A stretch of DNA of 64,000 nucleotides from Gulbenkiania mobilis (GCA_004346645.1 SMDA01000003.1:62001-126000), one strand, 5' to 3'. Positions 50,648 to 61,641 are shown, counted from the stretch's first letter. Notes: generated by a model not told the origin, from the sequence alone. Numbers and translations are program-made.

Positions 50648-52432
50648 ATGACAACCAAAAACCCGATCGACGTCGCCCGCGAAACCCTCAAACAGCTCAG
50701 TGCCCGCAAGCTTCTGCCCACACCGGAAAACTTCGAGCGCGTCTACAACGAGCTGACAGGCACCCCGGTCGAACGCGAGAACAAACTGGCGCTGCAGCTG
50801 ATGCGTGCGCTGGAAACCCTGCCCACTGCCACCGTCACCGCCCGCGCTACCTTCTCGCGCCTGCGCCAGGTGATGGAAGAGGAACGATGGGAGCAGGTGC
50901 CACAGCTGGCAATCGAATTTATCCGCCACGCGGAGACACAGACGGCGCTCACCGAATCCTGGGGCACGCTGTTGGCCAACCTGATCCGGGCTTGGGAAAT
51001 GCGCCAGCCGGACCTTACCCAGACCTACAAGCAAACGGCACTTGAGCGCGTACTGATCAATTACGGCGACCGACCGGAAGAGCTGAATCGCAAGCTGGCC
51101 GCACTGGTGGAAAACTGGCTGACGCCGAGCCGGGCACGAGTCGCCTCCGAGGACGGCGAGGCACCGCTGCCGGGTGTCACGCAAGACATCCCGGCCCCGC
51201 CATTGGGCAGCATGCAGGCCTGGCAGACATGGCAGCGCCTGCTCACTCTTTCGCTCAAGCACGGCCTTGAGCCACGGCTGGAGCTGTATCCCGATTTGGT
51301 GCAGGCTCTGGAAGCCCTGATTCGCGAAGTATCCGGCCTCAAGGACGAGGCTGCCCTCACCACCTTCCTTGCCCGCCTGCGCGCCTTCATGATCCGTCTG
51401 GAGCTGCAGACCCAGCAGGAAGAGCGGCTGGTGCACGGCCTGGTGGGCTTGCTGCACCTGCTGCTGGAGAACATTGCTGAAATCAACCGCTCGGACAGCT
51501 ATCTGGTTGGGCAGGTGGCGTCGTTGCAGGAGGTGCTGGGGCAGCGCCCGCTGTCCATGCAGCACATCTACCAGCTGGAAACCACACTCAAGGAAGTCAT
51601 CCGCAAGCAGGGCCAGCTCAAGAGCTCGCTGGATGAAGCCGCCAGCTCGTTGCGTGCGCTGCTGGACCGGTTCATCACCCGGCTGGCGGCAATGACCGAC
51701 AGCACCGATGAGTTCCATACCAAGATCAACGGACACAGCGAGAAGCTGCGCAGCGCGCATGATATCGAGGAAGTGAAGGACATCATTTCCTCGCTGGTGG
51801 AGGATACCTCGGAGATGCAGGTGGACCTCAGCCGGTCGCGTGACGAGCTGATCACGGCGCGGGAGCAGGTGGAGGCGGCCGAGCACCGTATCCGCGAACT
51901 GGAAAGCGCCTTGGCAGCAGCCAGCGCCAAGGTGAAGGAAGACCAGCTGACCGGCGCCTACAACCGCCGTGGTCTGGCGGAGCACTTCCAGCGCGAAATC
52001 AGTCGTGCCGAGCGCAGCAACAACCCGTTAAGCGTAGCGCTTCTGGATGTGGACAACTTCAAGCAACTCAACGACCGCTACGGCCACCTGACCGGGGATG
52101 ACGCCCTCAAGTACCTGGTGGACGTAATTCGCCACTTTGTACGGCCTTCGGATGTGGTGGCCCGTTTCGGGGGCGAGGAATTCGTGGTGCTGATGCCGGA
52201 AACGTCCATCGAAGAGGCGATGCAGACGGTGCAGCGCCTGCAGCGGGAGCTAACCAAGACCTTCTTCCTGGCCAACAACGACCGGCTGGTGATCACCTTC
52301 AGCGCGGGCGTGGCCTGCTGGCACCTGGGCGAGCAGGACGCGGACGTGATCGAACGGGCAGACCGGGCCATGTACCAGGCAAAGCTCAGCGGCAAGAATC
52401 GTGTGTTTTCGGCCGAGAACCTGGACCTCTAG
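50648..52432 (+). CDS. Diguanylate cyclase (GGDEF) with helical N-terminal region
   Basis: 594 residues from ATG 50648 (TTKNPIDVARETLKQLSARK); an ATG at 50615 is in frame but has no RBS and falls at the predicted transcription start. The N-terminal 430 residues are all helical, cytoplasmic, with a coiled coil near 390-425, and match no sensor domain I can name. The GGDEF domain (from about 435) keeps LTGAYNRRGLAEHF, the active site GGEEF and an RxxD inhibitory site (RPSDVVARFGGEEF), so it should make c-di-GMP with product inhibition. Confidence 0.88.
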   Translation: MTTKNPIDVARETLKQLSARKLLPTPENFERVYNELTGTPVERENKLALQLMRALETLPTATVTARATFSRLRQVMEEERWEQVPQLAIEFIRHAETQTALTESWGTLLANLIRAWEMRQPDLTQTYKQTALERVLINYGDRPEELNRKLAALVENWLTPSRARVASEDGEAPLPGVTQDIPAPPLGSMQAWQTWQRLLTLSLKHGLEPRLELYPDLVQALEALIREVSGLKDEAALTTFLARLRAFMIRLELQTQQEERLVHGLVGLLHLLLENIAEINRSDSYLVGQVASLQEVLGQRPLSMQHIYQLETTLKEVIRKQGQLKSSLDEAASSLRALLDRFITRLAAMTDSTDEFHTKINGHSEKLRSAHDIEEVKDIISSLVEDTSEMQVDLSRSRDELITAREQVEAAEHRIRELESALAAASAKVKEDQLTGAYNRRGLAEHFQREISRAERSNNPLSVALLDVDNFKQLNDRYGHLTGDDALKYLVDVIRHFVRPSDVVARFGGEEFVVLMPETSIEEAMQTVQRLQRELTKTFFLANNDRLVITFSAGVACWHLGEQDADVIERADRAMYQAKLSGKNRVFSAENLDL

Positions 52433-52472
52433 GACACCATGCCTCTGGCAGACTGATCAGGGGCGCCCACCC

Positions 52473-52497
52473 AAAAGCCGGGCATCGCCCGGCTTTT
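52473..52497. terminator. Bidirectional terminator between the GGDEF gene and rnfH
   Basis: Perfect 11-bp stem aaaagccgggc / gcccggctttt with an atc loop; T-runs on both sides serve the two convergent genes. Confidence 0.9.
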
Positions 52498-52826
52498 CAT
52501 TTTGGTGCGGCCGCAGGGTTGGCCGAAGCGGGCTGGCGCCCGCCACGGCTGGCTTCCACCCGCTGGCGCCGTACTTCCTTCGGATCTGCTTTCAGTGGAC
52601 GGTAGAGCTCCACACGGTCTCCGGCCTGAAGCACGGTAGTCGGCGGAACCACCTTGCCGTAAATCCCCAGCTTGAGTGCAGGGATGTCGAGTTCCGGAAA
52701 CAGCGCCGCCATGCCTGCGCGCGAAACAGCCTCGGCCACCGTGGTACCCAGAGGCACCTGCAGCGCTACCAGACGCTGCCGGTCCGGCAGGGCACAGGCC
52801 ACTTCCACGCGAATGGTTTCAGTCAT
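52497..52826 (-). CDS. rnfH: RnfH family protein
   Basis: 109 residues from ATG 52826. Ubiquitin-like beta-grasp fold: IRVEVACALPDRQRLVALQV and GDRVELYRPLKADPKEVRR, the UPF0125/RnfH signature. Overlaps ratA by eight bases, its usual partner. Function unknown. A copy of the dispersed 11-mer encodes part of its C-terminal tail (52517). Confidence 0.9.
   Translation of the reverse strand: MTETIRVEVACALPDRQRLVALQVPLGTTVAEAVSRAGMAALFPELDIPALKLGIYGKVVPPTTVLQAGDRVELYRPLKADPKEVRRQRVEASRGGRQPASANPAAAPK
52517..52527 (+). repeat. Dispersed 11-mer GGTTGGCCGAA (forward)
   Basis: In the last codons of rnfH; context gcagggttggccgaagcgg. Confidence 0.7.
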
Positions 52827-53256
52827 CGCCGTATACCCTGTCCGCTTCCTTGATGAAGGCGTCCACCAGCATCCCCGAGATGTGACCGAACACCGGACCG
52901 ATGATTTTTTCCAGCAGACGGCTGGAGAATTCGTAGCGGAGGCGGAACTCGACCTTGCAGCCGAAGTCTCCCAACGGATGAAACCGCCAGTCGCCCTCCA
53001 GAAACTCGAAGGGACCTTCGACCAGCGCCATGTGGATGGCGTGCGGGAAATCGTTGGTGTTGCGGGTGGTGAAGTGCTGCTTGACCCGCAGGTAATCGAT
53101 GTGGAGGCTGGCCACCAGCTGATTGCCCTCGCGGCTATGGACTTCGGTCTTTCCGTACCACGGCAAAAAACGCGGATAGTTTTCCACCGTATCCACGAGC
53201 TTGAACATTTCTTCCGGGGTGTGGGCGACCAGAACGGTCTTCTCGACAACCTGCAT
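52819..53256 (-). CDS. ratA: RatA/START-domain protein (coenzyme Q-binding type)
   Basis: 145 residues from ATG 53256 (QVVEKTVLVAHTPEEMFKLV). START-like fold: VENYPRFLPWYGKTEV and FRLRYEFSSRLLEKIIG. Homologues are called RatA toxin (ribosome association) in E. coli or COQ10-type quinone chaperones; the second role fits the fold and its wide conservation. Divergent from smpB with the standard smpB-ratA-rnfH arrangement. Confidence 0.88.
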   Translation of the reverse strand: MQVVEKTVLVAHTPEEMFKLVDTVENYPRFLPWYGKTEVHSREGNQLVASLHIDYLRVKQHFTTRNTNDFPHAIHMALVEGPFEFLEGDWRFHPLGDFGCKVEFRLRYEFSSRLLEKIIGPVFGHISGMLVDAFIKEADRVYGDD

Positions 53257-53353
53257 AGAGTCGCTTGGCTCAAAAGCGCTACGGTACACGAAGCGAGGCG
53301 GGGGCGACAAGGCCACAAGGGCGGCCGCGCCAAGCGGCTGAATTTCCGTGACT

Positions 53354-53381
53354 TTGGCGAACCCTCGGCTTCTGTTAAAAT
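53354..53381 (+). promoter_or_regulatory. Candidate smpB promoter
   Basis: TTGGCG (53354-53359), 16-bp spacer, TAAAAT (53376-53381), 27 bp before the smpB ATG. Confidence 0.5.
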
Positions 53382-53408
53382 GATGGATTCTTCAAGGCAT
53401 GTGCGCCC

Positions 53409-53855
53409 ATGAGCATTATCCAGAACCGCAAGGCATTTCACGATTACTTCATCGAGGAAAAGCTCGAAGCCGGGCTTGTGCTCGAAGGCTGGGAGGTCAA
53501 GGCCATCCGTGCCGGTCGCGTACAGCTCAAGGAGAGCTACGTCGACTGGAAGAACGGCGCCTTCTGGCTGGTGGGCTGTCACATCACGCCCCTGAGTTCG
53601 GCTTCCACCCATGTGAAGGCCGACCCGGTCCGGGCGCGCAAGCTGCTGCTGTCGCAGGCCGAGATCAACCGCTTTATTGGTAAGGTCGAGCGCGCAGGCT
53701 ACACGATGATGGCGCTCGACATGCACTTTCACAAAGGGCGCATCAAGCTGGAGGTGGGCCTCGCGCGCGGCAAGAAGCTGCACGACAAGCGCGAGACCGA
53801 AAAAGAGCGCGAATGGGCCCGCGAAAAGCAGCGCCTGATGCGCAACAAGGGGTGA
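53409..53855 (+). CDS. smpB: SsrA-binding protein SmpB
   Basis: 148 residues. Delivers tmRNA to stalled ribosomes. [33 protein letters not shown] opens the beta-barrel ([10 protein letters not shown] follows), and the basic tail [20 protein letters not shown] end ([14 protein letters not shown]) enters the decoding site. No ssrA gene is visible in the window. Confidence 0.96.
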   Translation: MSIIQNRKAFHDYFIEEKLEAGLVLEGWEVKAIRAGRVQLKESYVDWKNGAFWLVGCHITPLSSASTHVKADPVRARKLLLSQAEINRFIGKVERAGYTMMALDMHFHKGRIKLEVGLARGKKLHDKRETEKEREWAREKQRLMRNKG

Positions 53856-53860
53856 ACCCA

Positions 53861-54217
53861 ATGCCCAAGAGCTTTGGCATGCCACTGCTGCTGATCGCCC
53901 TCGGCTCGGTATGGTTCCTCAAGAGCACGGCCCTGCTTCCCAATACCGCCACCCTGCTGGCGCTGCTGCTTGCCGGATGCGGCCTTCTGCTGCTGGTTCT
54001 GGAAGGAGTGAACAAATCCTCCATCGTCAGCAGCCCGCTGCTGATGTACACGGGCGCAGCCATCTGGGTGTACGACCACTACGGCGTGCGCTTCAGCCAC
54101 GTGTTCTCGCTGGGCATGGTACTGGCCGGCCTGCTGATGCTGCTGGCCCACAACCGTCGTATTCCCGAGCGGCAGGCACCACGAGGCGGACGCAAGGGCC
54201 CGCCAGCCGAACACTGA
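53861..54217 (+). CDS. Small membrane protein, unknown
   Basis: 118 residues from ATG 53861 (PKSFGMPLLLIALGSVWFL). Three or four hydrophobic helices (about 5-20, 25-45, 58-70, 80-97) and a basic tail RRIPERQAPRGGRKGPP. It follows smpB by five bases and ends at a strong terminator, so it is co-transcribed with smpB. I do not recognise the family. Confidence 0.75.
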   Translation: MPKSFGMPLLLIALGSVWFLKSTALLPNTATLLALLLAGCGLLLLVLEGVNKSSIVSSPLLMYTGAAIWVYDHYGVRFSHVFSLGMVLAGLLMLLAHNRRIPERQAPRGGRKGPPAEH

Positions 54218-54222
54218 ACTGT

Positions 54223-54248
54223 CCGAGGCGGCCGCAGGGCCGCCTCGG
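54223..54248 (+). terminator. Rho-independent terminator of smpB and the membrane protein gene
   Basis: Stem ccgaggcggc / gccgcctcgg, loop cgcagg, then tattttt. Confidence 0.85.
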
Positions 54249-54313
54249 TATTTTTACATCAAGATTTCATATCAGGTACTGAACCGGCTTCGGCCAACAC
54301 TGGAAAGACAGGC

Positions 54314-55885
54314 ATGGACAAGATCCTCATTCTCGACTTCGGCTCCCAAGTGACCCAGCTCATCGCACGCCGCGTGCGCGAAGCGCATGTGTACTGCGAG
54401 CTGCATCCCTACGACATGCCCATCGAGGACATCCGCGCCTTTGCACCCACCGGCATCATCCTCTCCGGCGGGCCGAATTCGGTCTACGAATCCGACTACC
54501 AGGCCAACCCTGCCCTGCTGACCTTGGGCGTGCCGGTGCTCGGCATCTGTTATGGCATGCAGTGGATGGCCCATGCCCTGGGTGGTCGTGTAGATGCGGG
54601 TCATGTGCGCGAGTTCGGTTACGCCGAGGTGCACACCGTGTCCAGCCGGCTTTTCAACGGGTTGGAAGACAAGACCCTGCCCAACGGCGAACATGTGCTC
54701 GAAGTGTGGATGAGCCATGGCGACAAGGTCAGCCAGTTACCGGCCGGCTTCACCGTAATCGGCAGCAACCCCTCGTGCCCGATTGCCGCCATGGCCGATG
54801 AACACCGCCATTTCTACGGTGTGCAGTTCCACCCGGAGGTTACCCACACCCGCAAGGGACGCGAGATGCTGCACCGCTTCGTGCTGGACATCTGCGGTGC
54901 CCAACCGTCGTGGACCATGCCCAACTACATCGACGAAGCCGTGCGCAAGATCCGCGAACAGGTGGGTGAGGAAGAAGTCATCCTTGGCCTTTCCGGCGGC
55001 GTGGACAGTTCGGTGGCGGCCGCACTGATCCACCGAGCCATCGGCGACCAGCTGACCTGCGTGTTCGTCGACCACGGTCTGCTGCGCCTGAATGAAGCCG
55101 AGATGGTGATGGAGATGTTTGCCCGCAACCTGGGGGTAAAAGTGGTGCATGTGGACGCTTCGGCCGATTTCATGCAGAAGCTGGCCGGCGAGACCGACCC
55201 GGAGAAGAAACGCAAGATCATCGGCGCCGAATTCGTTGAGGTGTTCCAGCGTGAGTCCGGCAAACTCACCAACGCCAAGTGGCTGGCACAGGGCACCATT
55301 TATCCGGATGTGATCGAATCGGCCGGCGCCAAGACCAAGAAGGCCCACACCATCAAGAGTCACCACAATGTGGGGGGCCTGCCCGAGGACATGAACCTCA
55401 AGCTGCTGGAGCCGCTGCGCGAGCTTTTCAAGGACGAAGTGCGCGAACTGGGTGTGGCCCTCGGCCTGCCGCACGACATGGTCTACCGGCATCCCTTCCC
55501 CGGCCCGGGCCTGGGAGTGCGCATTCTCGGCGAGGTCAAGCAGACGTACGCCGACCTGCTGCGCCAGGCTGACGCCATTTTCATCGAAGAGCTGCGCAAC
55601 ACCAAGGACGAACAGGGTGTGTCCTGGTATGACAAGACCAGCCAGGCCTTTGCCGTATTTTTGCCGGTGAAATCGGTCGGCGTGATGGGCGACGGCCGCA
55701 CCTACGACTACGTGGTAGCCCTGCGCGCCGTGGTCACCAGCGACTTCATGACCGCCCACTGGGCCGAGCTGCCCTACAGCCTCTTGGGCCGCGCCTCCAA
55801 CCGCATCATCAATGAGGTCAAGGGCATCAACCGCGTAGTTTACGATGTGAGCGGCAAACCGCCGGCAACCATCGAGTGGGAATGA
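54314..55885 (+). CDS. guaA: GMP synthase (glutamine-hydrolysing)
   Basis: 523 residues. Converts XMP to GMP. N-terminal glutaminase ([16 protein letters not shown] nucleophile; [10 protein letters not shown]), PP-loop ATP pyrophosphatase ([16 protein letters not shown]) and the dimerisation domain ending [19 protein letters not shown]. The terminal residues and reading frame are intact. guaA 3' ends are known integration sites for genomic islands, and a degenerate copy of the sequence around this stop occurs 310 bp downstream. Confidence 0.97.
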   Translation: MDKILILDFGSQVTQLIARRVREAHVYCELHPYDMPIEDIRAFAPTGIILSGGPNSVYESDYQANPALLTLGVPVLGICYGMQWMAHALGGRVDAGHVREFGYAEVHTVSSRLFNGLEDKTLPNGEHVLEVWMSHGDKVSQLPAGFTVIGSNPSCPIAAMADEHRHFYGVQFHPEVTHTRKGREMLHRFVLDICGAQPSWTMPNYIDEAVRKIREQVGEEEVILGLSGGVDSSVAAALIHRAIGDQLTCVFVDHGLLRLNEAEMVMEMFARNLGVKVVHVDASADFMQKLAGETDPEKKRKIIGAEFVEVFQRESGKLTNAKWLAQGTIYPDVIESAGAKTKKAHTIKSHHNVGGLPEDMNLKLLEPLRELFKDEVRELGVALGLPHDMVYRHPFPGPGLGVRILGEVKQTYADLLRQADAIFIEELRNTKDEQGVSWYDKTSQAFAVFLPVKSVGVMGDGRTYDYVVALRAVVTSDFMTAHWAELPYSLLGRASNRIINEVKGINRVVYDVSGKPPATIEWE

Positions 55886-55932
55886 TTCCACGTTAGCCGC
55901 TGACATTCGGCAGCTATCGCAAAACCCAGCAG

Positions 55933-55952
55933 CCCCGCCATTTTGCGCGGGG
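55933..55952 (+). terminator. guaA terminator
   Basis: ccccgc / gcgggg with an 8-nt loop followed by ttttcttttttc, 48 bp past the guaA stop. Confidence 0.9.
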
Positions 55953-56240
55953 TTTTCTTTTTTCTGCTTTCGGCGGCTATCGTTGGAAGCCGCAAATCTT
56001 TTCTGGTATGAACGGCGGTATTTTTTAATCACGCCAGTGATGCCCGATACCGTACCGTCACACAGTCCCCCATCGTGACGGTAAAAACCACGCAAAAACC
56101 CAATAACGGCGCGGGTTTCAAGCCTCCCTGCGAGATATCGGGCAATGACGGTAAAAACCCCGACTCAGGAGACGGTAGAGTGCTGACGGGAGTGATTCAA
56201 CCTTAGTCGCCTGCATTCGGCAACCATCATGAAGCCCAGT

Positions 56241-56264
56241 AGCCCCAAGCTTTTGCGCGGGGCT
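56241..56264 (+). terminator. Second, duplicated terminator hairpin
   Basis: agcccc / ggggct with the central ttttgcgc also seen in the guaA terminator, followed by ttttt. Confidence 0.6.
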
Positions 56265-56753
56265 TTTTCTTGTCTGCTTTCAGCCGCAAGGGGGAAGACG
56301 GAAATTTCTGACGGGATTCTTGGTGGTATGTTTCTGCCTGCCCCTATCCCATATTTAATATACCCTCAACGATCAACGCCCATTTTGACGGCAAAAATCG
56401 GCGGGAACCCAAGAGGGGCACGGCTTTTAGCAGACTAACCGTCAGCCCGGTCGATGACGGTAGCTTCTCCCCAAAACAAAATGACATGCTGACCGATACC
56501 AAGCTGAAGCAGCCAGCACACGCGGACAGGAGAACCGAGGTTGCCGACCCAGATGGTTTGCAAGGGGGCGCGGCACCACGCCCTTCAGCCCGGCCTACAG
56601 GCTGAACAGGCTCGGGAAACCCGGGCGAGTGCTCGTTAAGGCACGGCTCGGCTGACGTTGGCCGAAAAGTGACGCTCGCCCCTTGGTCGGGCTGGCAAAG
56701 GGGTGCGGGTATGGCAAATGCTGGAGGTAGGCCAGCCGCTCAGCCTGCGTTCG

Positions 56754-56785
56754 GCACGAAAGATATTCCGAAGTGGCTTTCGTGC
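56754..56785 (+). promoter_or_regulatory. Hairpin in the leader of the lipoprotein gene
   Basis: Perfect 9-bp stem gcacgaaag / ctttcgtgc with a 14-nt loop, 79 bp before the ATG at 56864; no T-run follows, so it is not a terminator. Confidence 0.45.
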
Positions 56786-56863
56786 GAGCTGCAAAAGTGG
56801 CGCCGGACCGGTGATTGTCTGTCCGGAGGAAGCACCTCTCCCAACCTCAAGAAAGGCTTCATC

Positions 56864-58506
<1,643 letters not shown>

Positions 58507-58510
<4 letters not shown>

Positions 58511-58920
58511 TCTCGCTGACCACCCCTGCCCTGCTGTTCCCGGCCATCTCGCTGCTGCTTTTGGCCTACACCAACCGCTACCTTGCACTGTCGAGCATCG
58601 TCCGGCAGCTGTACAACGACTATCAGTCCAACCCGGACGTGAAGATCGTGCGTCAGATCGGCAACCTGCGCCGGCGCATCCTGCTGATCAAGTGGATGCA
58701 GGGGCTGGGCATGGGCAGCCTGTTCTTGTGCGTGGTGGTGATGCTGCAGGTGTATGCAGGCTGGGAGCAGGCCGGACATTGGGTGTTCGGTGTCAGCCTG
58801 GTCATGATGATCGCCTCGCTCGGGCTGTCGCTGGTGGAACTGCGCATGTCCACCGATGCCCTCAACATTCTGCTTTCAGACCTGGAGGCGGAGTACGACC
58901 ATACGGTTCAGGGCCGCTGA
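58507..58920 (+). CDS. DUF2721 membrane protein
   Basis: 137 residues, three hydrophobic segments (5-22, 68-85, 92-112). Landmarks: PALLFPAISLLLLAYTNRYL, ALSSIVRQLYNDYQ, RRRILLIKWMQGLGMGSL. Function unknown. ATGA overlap with the L,D-transpeptidase gene. Its last 13 bp overlap the convergent gene. Confidence 0.85.
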
Positions 58921-59690
58921 CCGTGCCAACCACCCGGGCTCGCCTTGCCGAACGCCCACCGCTGTTCCAACTGATGATAGCGGCCGGAGCGATGCAGGAC
59001 GGCAAGCCCTGCATCCAGTTGCTCCATTGCCCATTCTCCTTGCGGATGACGCGGTGAGAAGGTGACGTAGAGTGGATTCTCGATGGCCGTACCCACACGC
59101 TGGAAGCGCCCGCGGAACTCCAGGACATGGCTGCCCACCAGATGGTCCATCACCCGGCTGTACATCAGCACATAATCCAGCCGTCCCGCAGCCAGCTTGC
59201 GCAGATTTTGTAGGTCGGACAGGGCGTACTCTTTGCGGAAGGCAACGCTGCGCTCGACGGCGTCGCCATAGGTGTAGCCATTGGTCAGCCCGACGCGCTT
59301 GCCTTCGAGGCTGTTCACCGTGAGAGGGCGCCGCAGCGGCGCACCGGTCTGACGATAGATGCCGATGTCCGCTACGAACAGCGGCGTGTTGTGAAAGAGG
59401 TAGAAGCGGACGGTGGAGGCATCCTTGAGCGAGTTGAAACAACCGGCCATGTGGCCATAGCGTACCACCCGCATGCAGCGCGCGTAGGGCATGCTCTTGA
59501 GGGTGACGTCCACCCCCACGGCGCGGTAGGCCTCGCGCACCACGTCCACCACGAATCCTTCCGGCTGGCCGTTGCGCTCGGCGGCGTAAGGAAACCAATC
59601 GTCCTCCACCGCCAGGGTGAGGGTCTGCGCCGTCCGTGCCGGCGCGACGCCGTAAAACGCCCAGAGCAGCAGCAGAACCCACCTCTTCAT
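58908..59690 (-). CDS. Periplasmic solute-binding protein, family 3-like
   Basis: 260 residues from ATG 59690 with signal peptide MKRWVLLLLWAFYGVAPARTA. Family 3 blocks: LTLAVEDDWFPYAAERNGQPEG, GFVVDVVREAYRAVGVDVTL, SLEGKRVGLTNGYTYG and the final AVLHRSGRYHQLEQRW. No permease is adjacent, so it may be a stand-alone binding protein or a sensor-type protein. An open frame continues upstream for 105 codons but without a signal peptide or RBS. Confidence 0.8.
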   Translation of the reverse strand: MKRWVLLLLWAFYGVAPARTAQTLTLAVEDDWFPYAAERNGQPEGFVVDVVREAYRAVGVDVTLKSMPYARCMRVVRYGHMAGCFNSLKDASTVRFYLFHNTPLFVADIGIYRQTGAPLRRPLTVNSLEGKRVGLTNGYTYGDAVERSVAFRKEYALSDLQNLRKLAAGRLDYVLMYSRVMDHLVGSHVLEFRGRFQRVGTAIENPLYVTFSPRHPQGEWAMEQLDAGLAVLHRSGRYHQLEQRWAFGKASPGGWHGQRP

Positions 59691-60061
59691 CCAGCCCACC
59701 CTTCTAGGGCCCCGCTCGACCGGGGCGATCAGATTGCCGGCCGGGCAGACAGTGCCTTCGGCCAACGTACGGAAGATGCAGCAGGGATATTGGCATCCCC
59801 GGGGCCACCAAGGGAAGCGGATTGATGCAGGTGCCGGGCAGGCCCTCTCAGCGGGGAGCCGCCTGTTGCACGCCACCTCCACTGCGTGGCCGGGCAAATT
59901 CCGCACCAGCCGTTTATCTTCGGCATTGTGCGGCAAACAGACGACATCGCCACAACAGCCCCGGCCTTGGAGCGCCCCCACGACCGATGCCAGCCAGCGT
60001 GGCAAGCCTGCATCAGCCTTGCGGCCAGAGACAGCTTTGGGCTGTCGACGAAAGGCGTGCC
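59691..60061. other. 371-bp intergenic region, nothing recognised
   Basis: GC-rich sequence between the solute-binding protein gene and the secreted protein gene. Open frames cross it on both strands but none has an RBS or recognisable protein. A near match to the dispersed 11-mer (ttcggccaacg) is at 59759. Confidence 0.5.
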
Positions 60062-60496
60062 CTACTGGGCGTAGGCGCGGCAGCCATTGCTGTGCATGGA
60101 GGCCTGCACGTCCCGCAGTCGCTGCAGGCCGTTGTCGATGGGAAGGTTGTTGTTGAGCCGGTAGGCAAGCGCATCACGCTGACCGCGCAACACCTCGCAG
60201 TCGGTGCGAGGCAGCGCGCGCTCACGCGGCAGCCGGTAGGTGGAGTCCCCGTCCACAATCACCACCGTCCGGTCTGGCAGAGGCCGTCGGTAGAGTTTCT
60301 CGGGCTCTGGGCGGGGTGGAGCCGGCACAATGGGCCGACGGGACTGCAGGGTGTAGCCGTCCGGACAGCGTGCAGCATCGCCGAACAGGATCTCCCCCGT
60401 ACGGTCGTTGCGACAGCGCAGCACATCCGCCTGCGCCATGGATATTCCCAGACAGCACAGCAGGCCAACAGCGGCCCGCATGAGTACAACATGCAT
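60062..60496 (-). CDS. Small secreted protein, unknown
   Basis: 144 residues from ATG 60496, set by AGGAGG nine bases upstream. Signal peptide MHVVLMRAAVGLLCCLGISMAQA, then VLRCRNDRTGEILFGDAARCPDG, a two-cysteine segment like the DUF4124-type N-termini, a proline-rich middle and a helical end with two more cysteines. Periplasmic; function unknown. Confidence 0.75.
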   Translation of the reverse strand: MHVVLMRAAVGLLCCLGISMAQADVLRCRNDRTGEILFGDAARCPDGYTLQSRRPIVPAPPRPEPEKLYRRPLPDRTVVIVDGDSTYRLPRERALPRTDCEVLRGQRDALAYRLNNNLPIDNGLQRLRDVQASMHSNGCRAYAQ

Positions 60497-60525
60497 CTAT
60501 CCCAACCTCCTGCAATGAAACCCGG

Positions 60526-61509
60526 CTAGCGGGCAGCCTCTGCCTCGCCCAGCTGCCGGGCCAGGTAACTGACGATGACCAGCTGCAGGAAATGGTAAAC
60601 CATGATCGGGGCAATGATCAGCCCCAGCGCAGGGTGGGCGCCAAACATCACTTTGGCCATTGGCACGCCGGTAGCCAGCGACTTCTTGGAGCCGCAGAAG
60701 GTGCTGGCGATGGTGTCGCCCCGGTCGAAGCCCAGCCTGCGGCACAGCAAATTCATCAGTGCGTAGACCAGCACGAACAGCCCCACCGACACAGCGGCGA
60801 TCAGCGCGATGGTAGACACACCATGCTGGGCCCACACGCCTTCGGCCACCGAATCGGAAAACGAGTTGAGGACGATGGCGAGAATGGTGGCGCGGTCCAG
60901 CCGCTTGGTCAGTGCAGCATTCTGCGTCAGCCAGCGGATCAAGAGCGGACGCAGCACCTGGCCGAGCACGATGGGCAGCAGTACCAGCAGCACCACCTTC
61001 AGGATCACCGGCCACAGGTCAAAGGCCGCGCCGTTGGCCTTGAGGTAGGCATTGACCCATAGCGGCGTGACGAACACCCCGATCAGGCTGGACAGGCTGG
61101 CATTGAAGATGGCACCGGGTACATTACCGCGTGCGATCGAGGTCATCGCCACCGAAGAGGACACAGTGGAAGGCAGCGCCGCCAGATAGAAGAAGCCTAG
61201 CGCCAGGGCCGGGGTGAGGTGCGCCCCGAACAGCGTCACCAGCAGCAGCCCGAGCAGGGGAAACAGCAGGAAAGTGGAGAGCTGCACCACCAGATGCAGG
61301 CGCCAGTTGAACAGCCCCTCGCGCAGCTTCTGTGGCGAGAGTGTCAGACCGTACAGCAGAAACACGAGCGCCACGCCGTAGTTGGTGAAGTATTCGATGC
61401 GCACCAGTCCGCCGGTGCGTCCAAGCGCCGGCCATGCCACCGCCAGCCCCACCGCGCCCACCAGCGCCAGCATGAAGCCGTCGAGTCCGAAACGTTTAAG
61501 CCAGTTCAT
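60526..61509 (-). CDS. SBF-like bile acid:sodium symporter family transporter (YfeH-like)
   Basis: 327 residues from ATG 61509 (NWLKRFGLDGFMLALVGAVG). Nine to ten membrane helices. Motifs: YGVALVFLLYGLTLSPQKLR, LAALPSTVSSSVAMTSIARGN (the conserved crossover region) and STFCGSKKSLATGVPMA. This subfamily is DUF4137/SBF_like; substrates are mostly unknown organic anions. Stands between the secreted protein gene and the fumarase terminator. Confidence 0.88.
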   Translation of the reverse strand: MNWLKRFGLDGFMLALVGAVGLAVAWPALGRTGGLVRIEYFTNYGVALVFLLYGLTLSPQKLREGLFNWRLHLVVQLSTFLLFPLLGLLLVTLFGAHLTPALALGFFYLAALPSTVSSSVAMTSIARGNVPGAIFNASLSSLIGVFVTPLWVNAYLKANGAAFDLWPVILKVVLLVLLPIVLGQVLRPLLIRWLTQNAALTKRLDRATILAIVLNSFSDSVAEGVWAQHGVSTIALIAAVSVGLFVLVYALMNLLCRRLGFDRGDTIASTFCGSKKSLATGVPMAKVMFGAHPALGLIIAPIMVYHFLQLVIVSYLARQLGEAEAAR

Positions 61510-61591
61510 TGCGTACCCAGTGCCGCAAACGGAAAGGCGGGTATTGTGCGCCGCACCGCGCAGGTGGGCAATTCTCTTGCGGTGAAAACAA

Positions 61592-61615
61592 AACCGGCGC
61601 CACAGGGCGCCGGTT
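61592..61615 (-). terminator. Rho-independent terminator of class I fumarase
   Basis: Perfect 10-bp stem aaccggcgcc / ggcgccggtt, loop acag; the minus strand continues ttgtttt. Confidence 0.9.
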
Positions 61616-61630
61616 GCAGGGGCTGGCCAA

Positions 61631-61641
61631 GGTTGGCCGAA
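61631..61641 (+). repeat. Dispersed 11-mer GGTTGGCCGAA (forward)
   Basis: Between the class I fumarase stop (61647) and its terminator; context caaggttggccgaagcgg. Confidence 0.7.

Larger units (their letters stand above)
55884..56283 (+). repeat. Degenerate direct repeat of the guaA end, 310 bp apart
   Basis: Block A 55884-55975 and block B 56194-56283 share cattcggca, ccag.agcccc, ttttgcgcgggg and tctgctttc in order and spacing, with point differences. The block start gggaatgattcca (A, spanning the guaA stop) matches gggagtgattcaa (B) at 11 of 13. Confidence 0.75.
55886..56863. other. Gene-poor region downstream of guaA with duplicated terminator
   Basis: 978 bp without a convincing gene. 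It contains two related blocks (55884-55975 and 56194-56283), each with the gattc..ttag..cattcggca start and an agcccc..ttttgcgcgggg hairpin; several copies of a TGACGGTAAAAA-type motif (near 56075, 56145, and weaker near 56385 and 56451); and a hairpin at 56754-56785 in the leader of the lipoprotein gene. Short open frames here (for example 56229-56438) lack RBS and overlap the hairpins. Confidence 0.6.

Noticed and set aside
56070..56460. A CRISPR array
   Set aside because: Repeats are short, degenerate and irregularly spaced, and there are no cas genes.
55886..56860. A tmRNA, RNase P RNA or 4.5S RNA gene in the guaA spacer next to smpB
   Set aside because: None of their conserved core sequences could be found on either strand.
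59691..60005. An N-terminal extension of the solute-binding protein
   Set aside because: It would place the signal peptide 105 residues inside the protein, and there is no RBS for the longer form.
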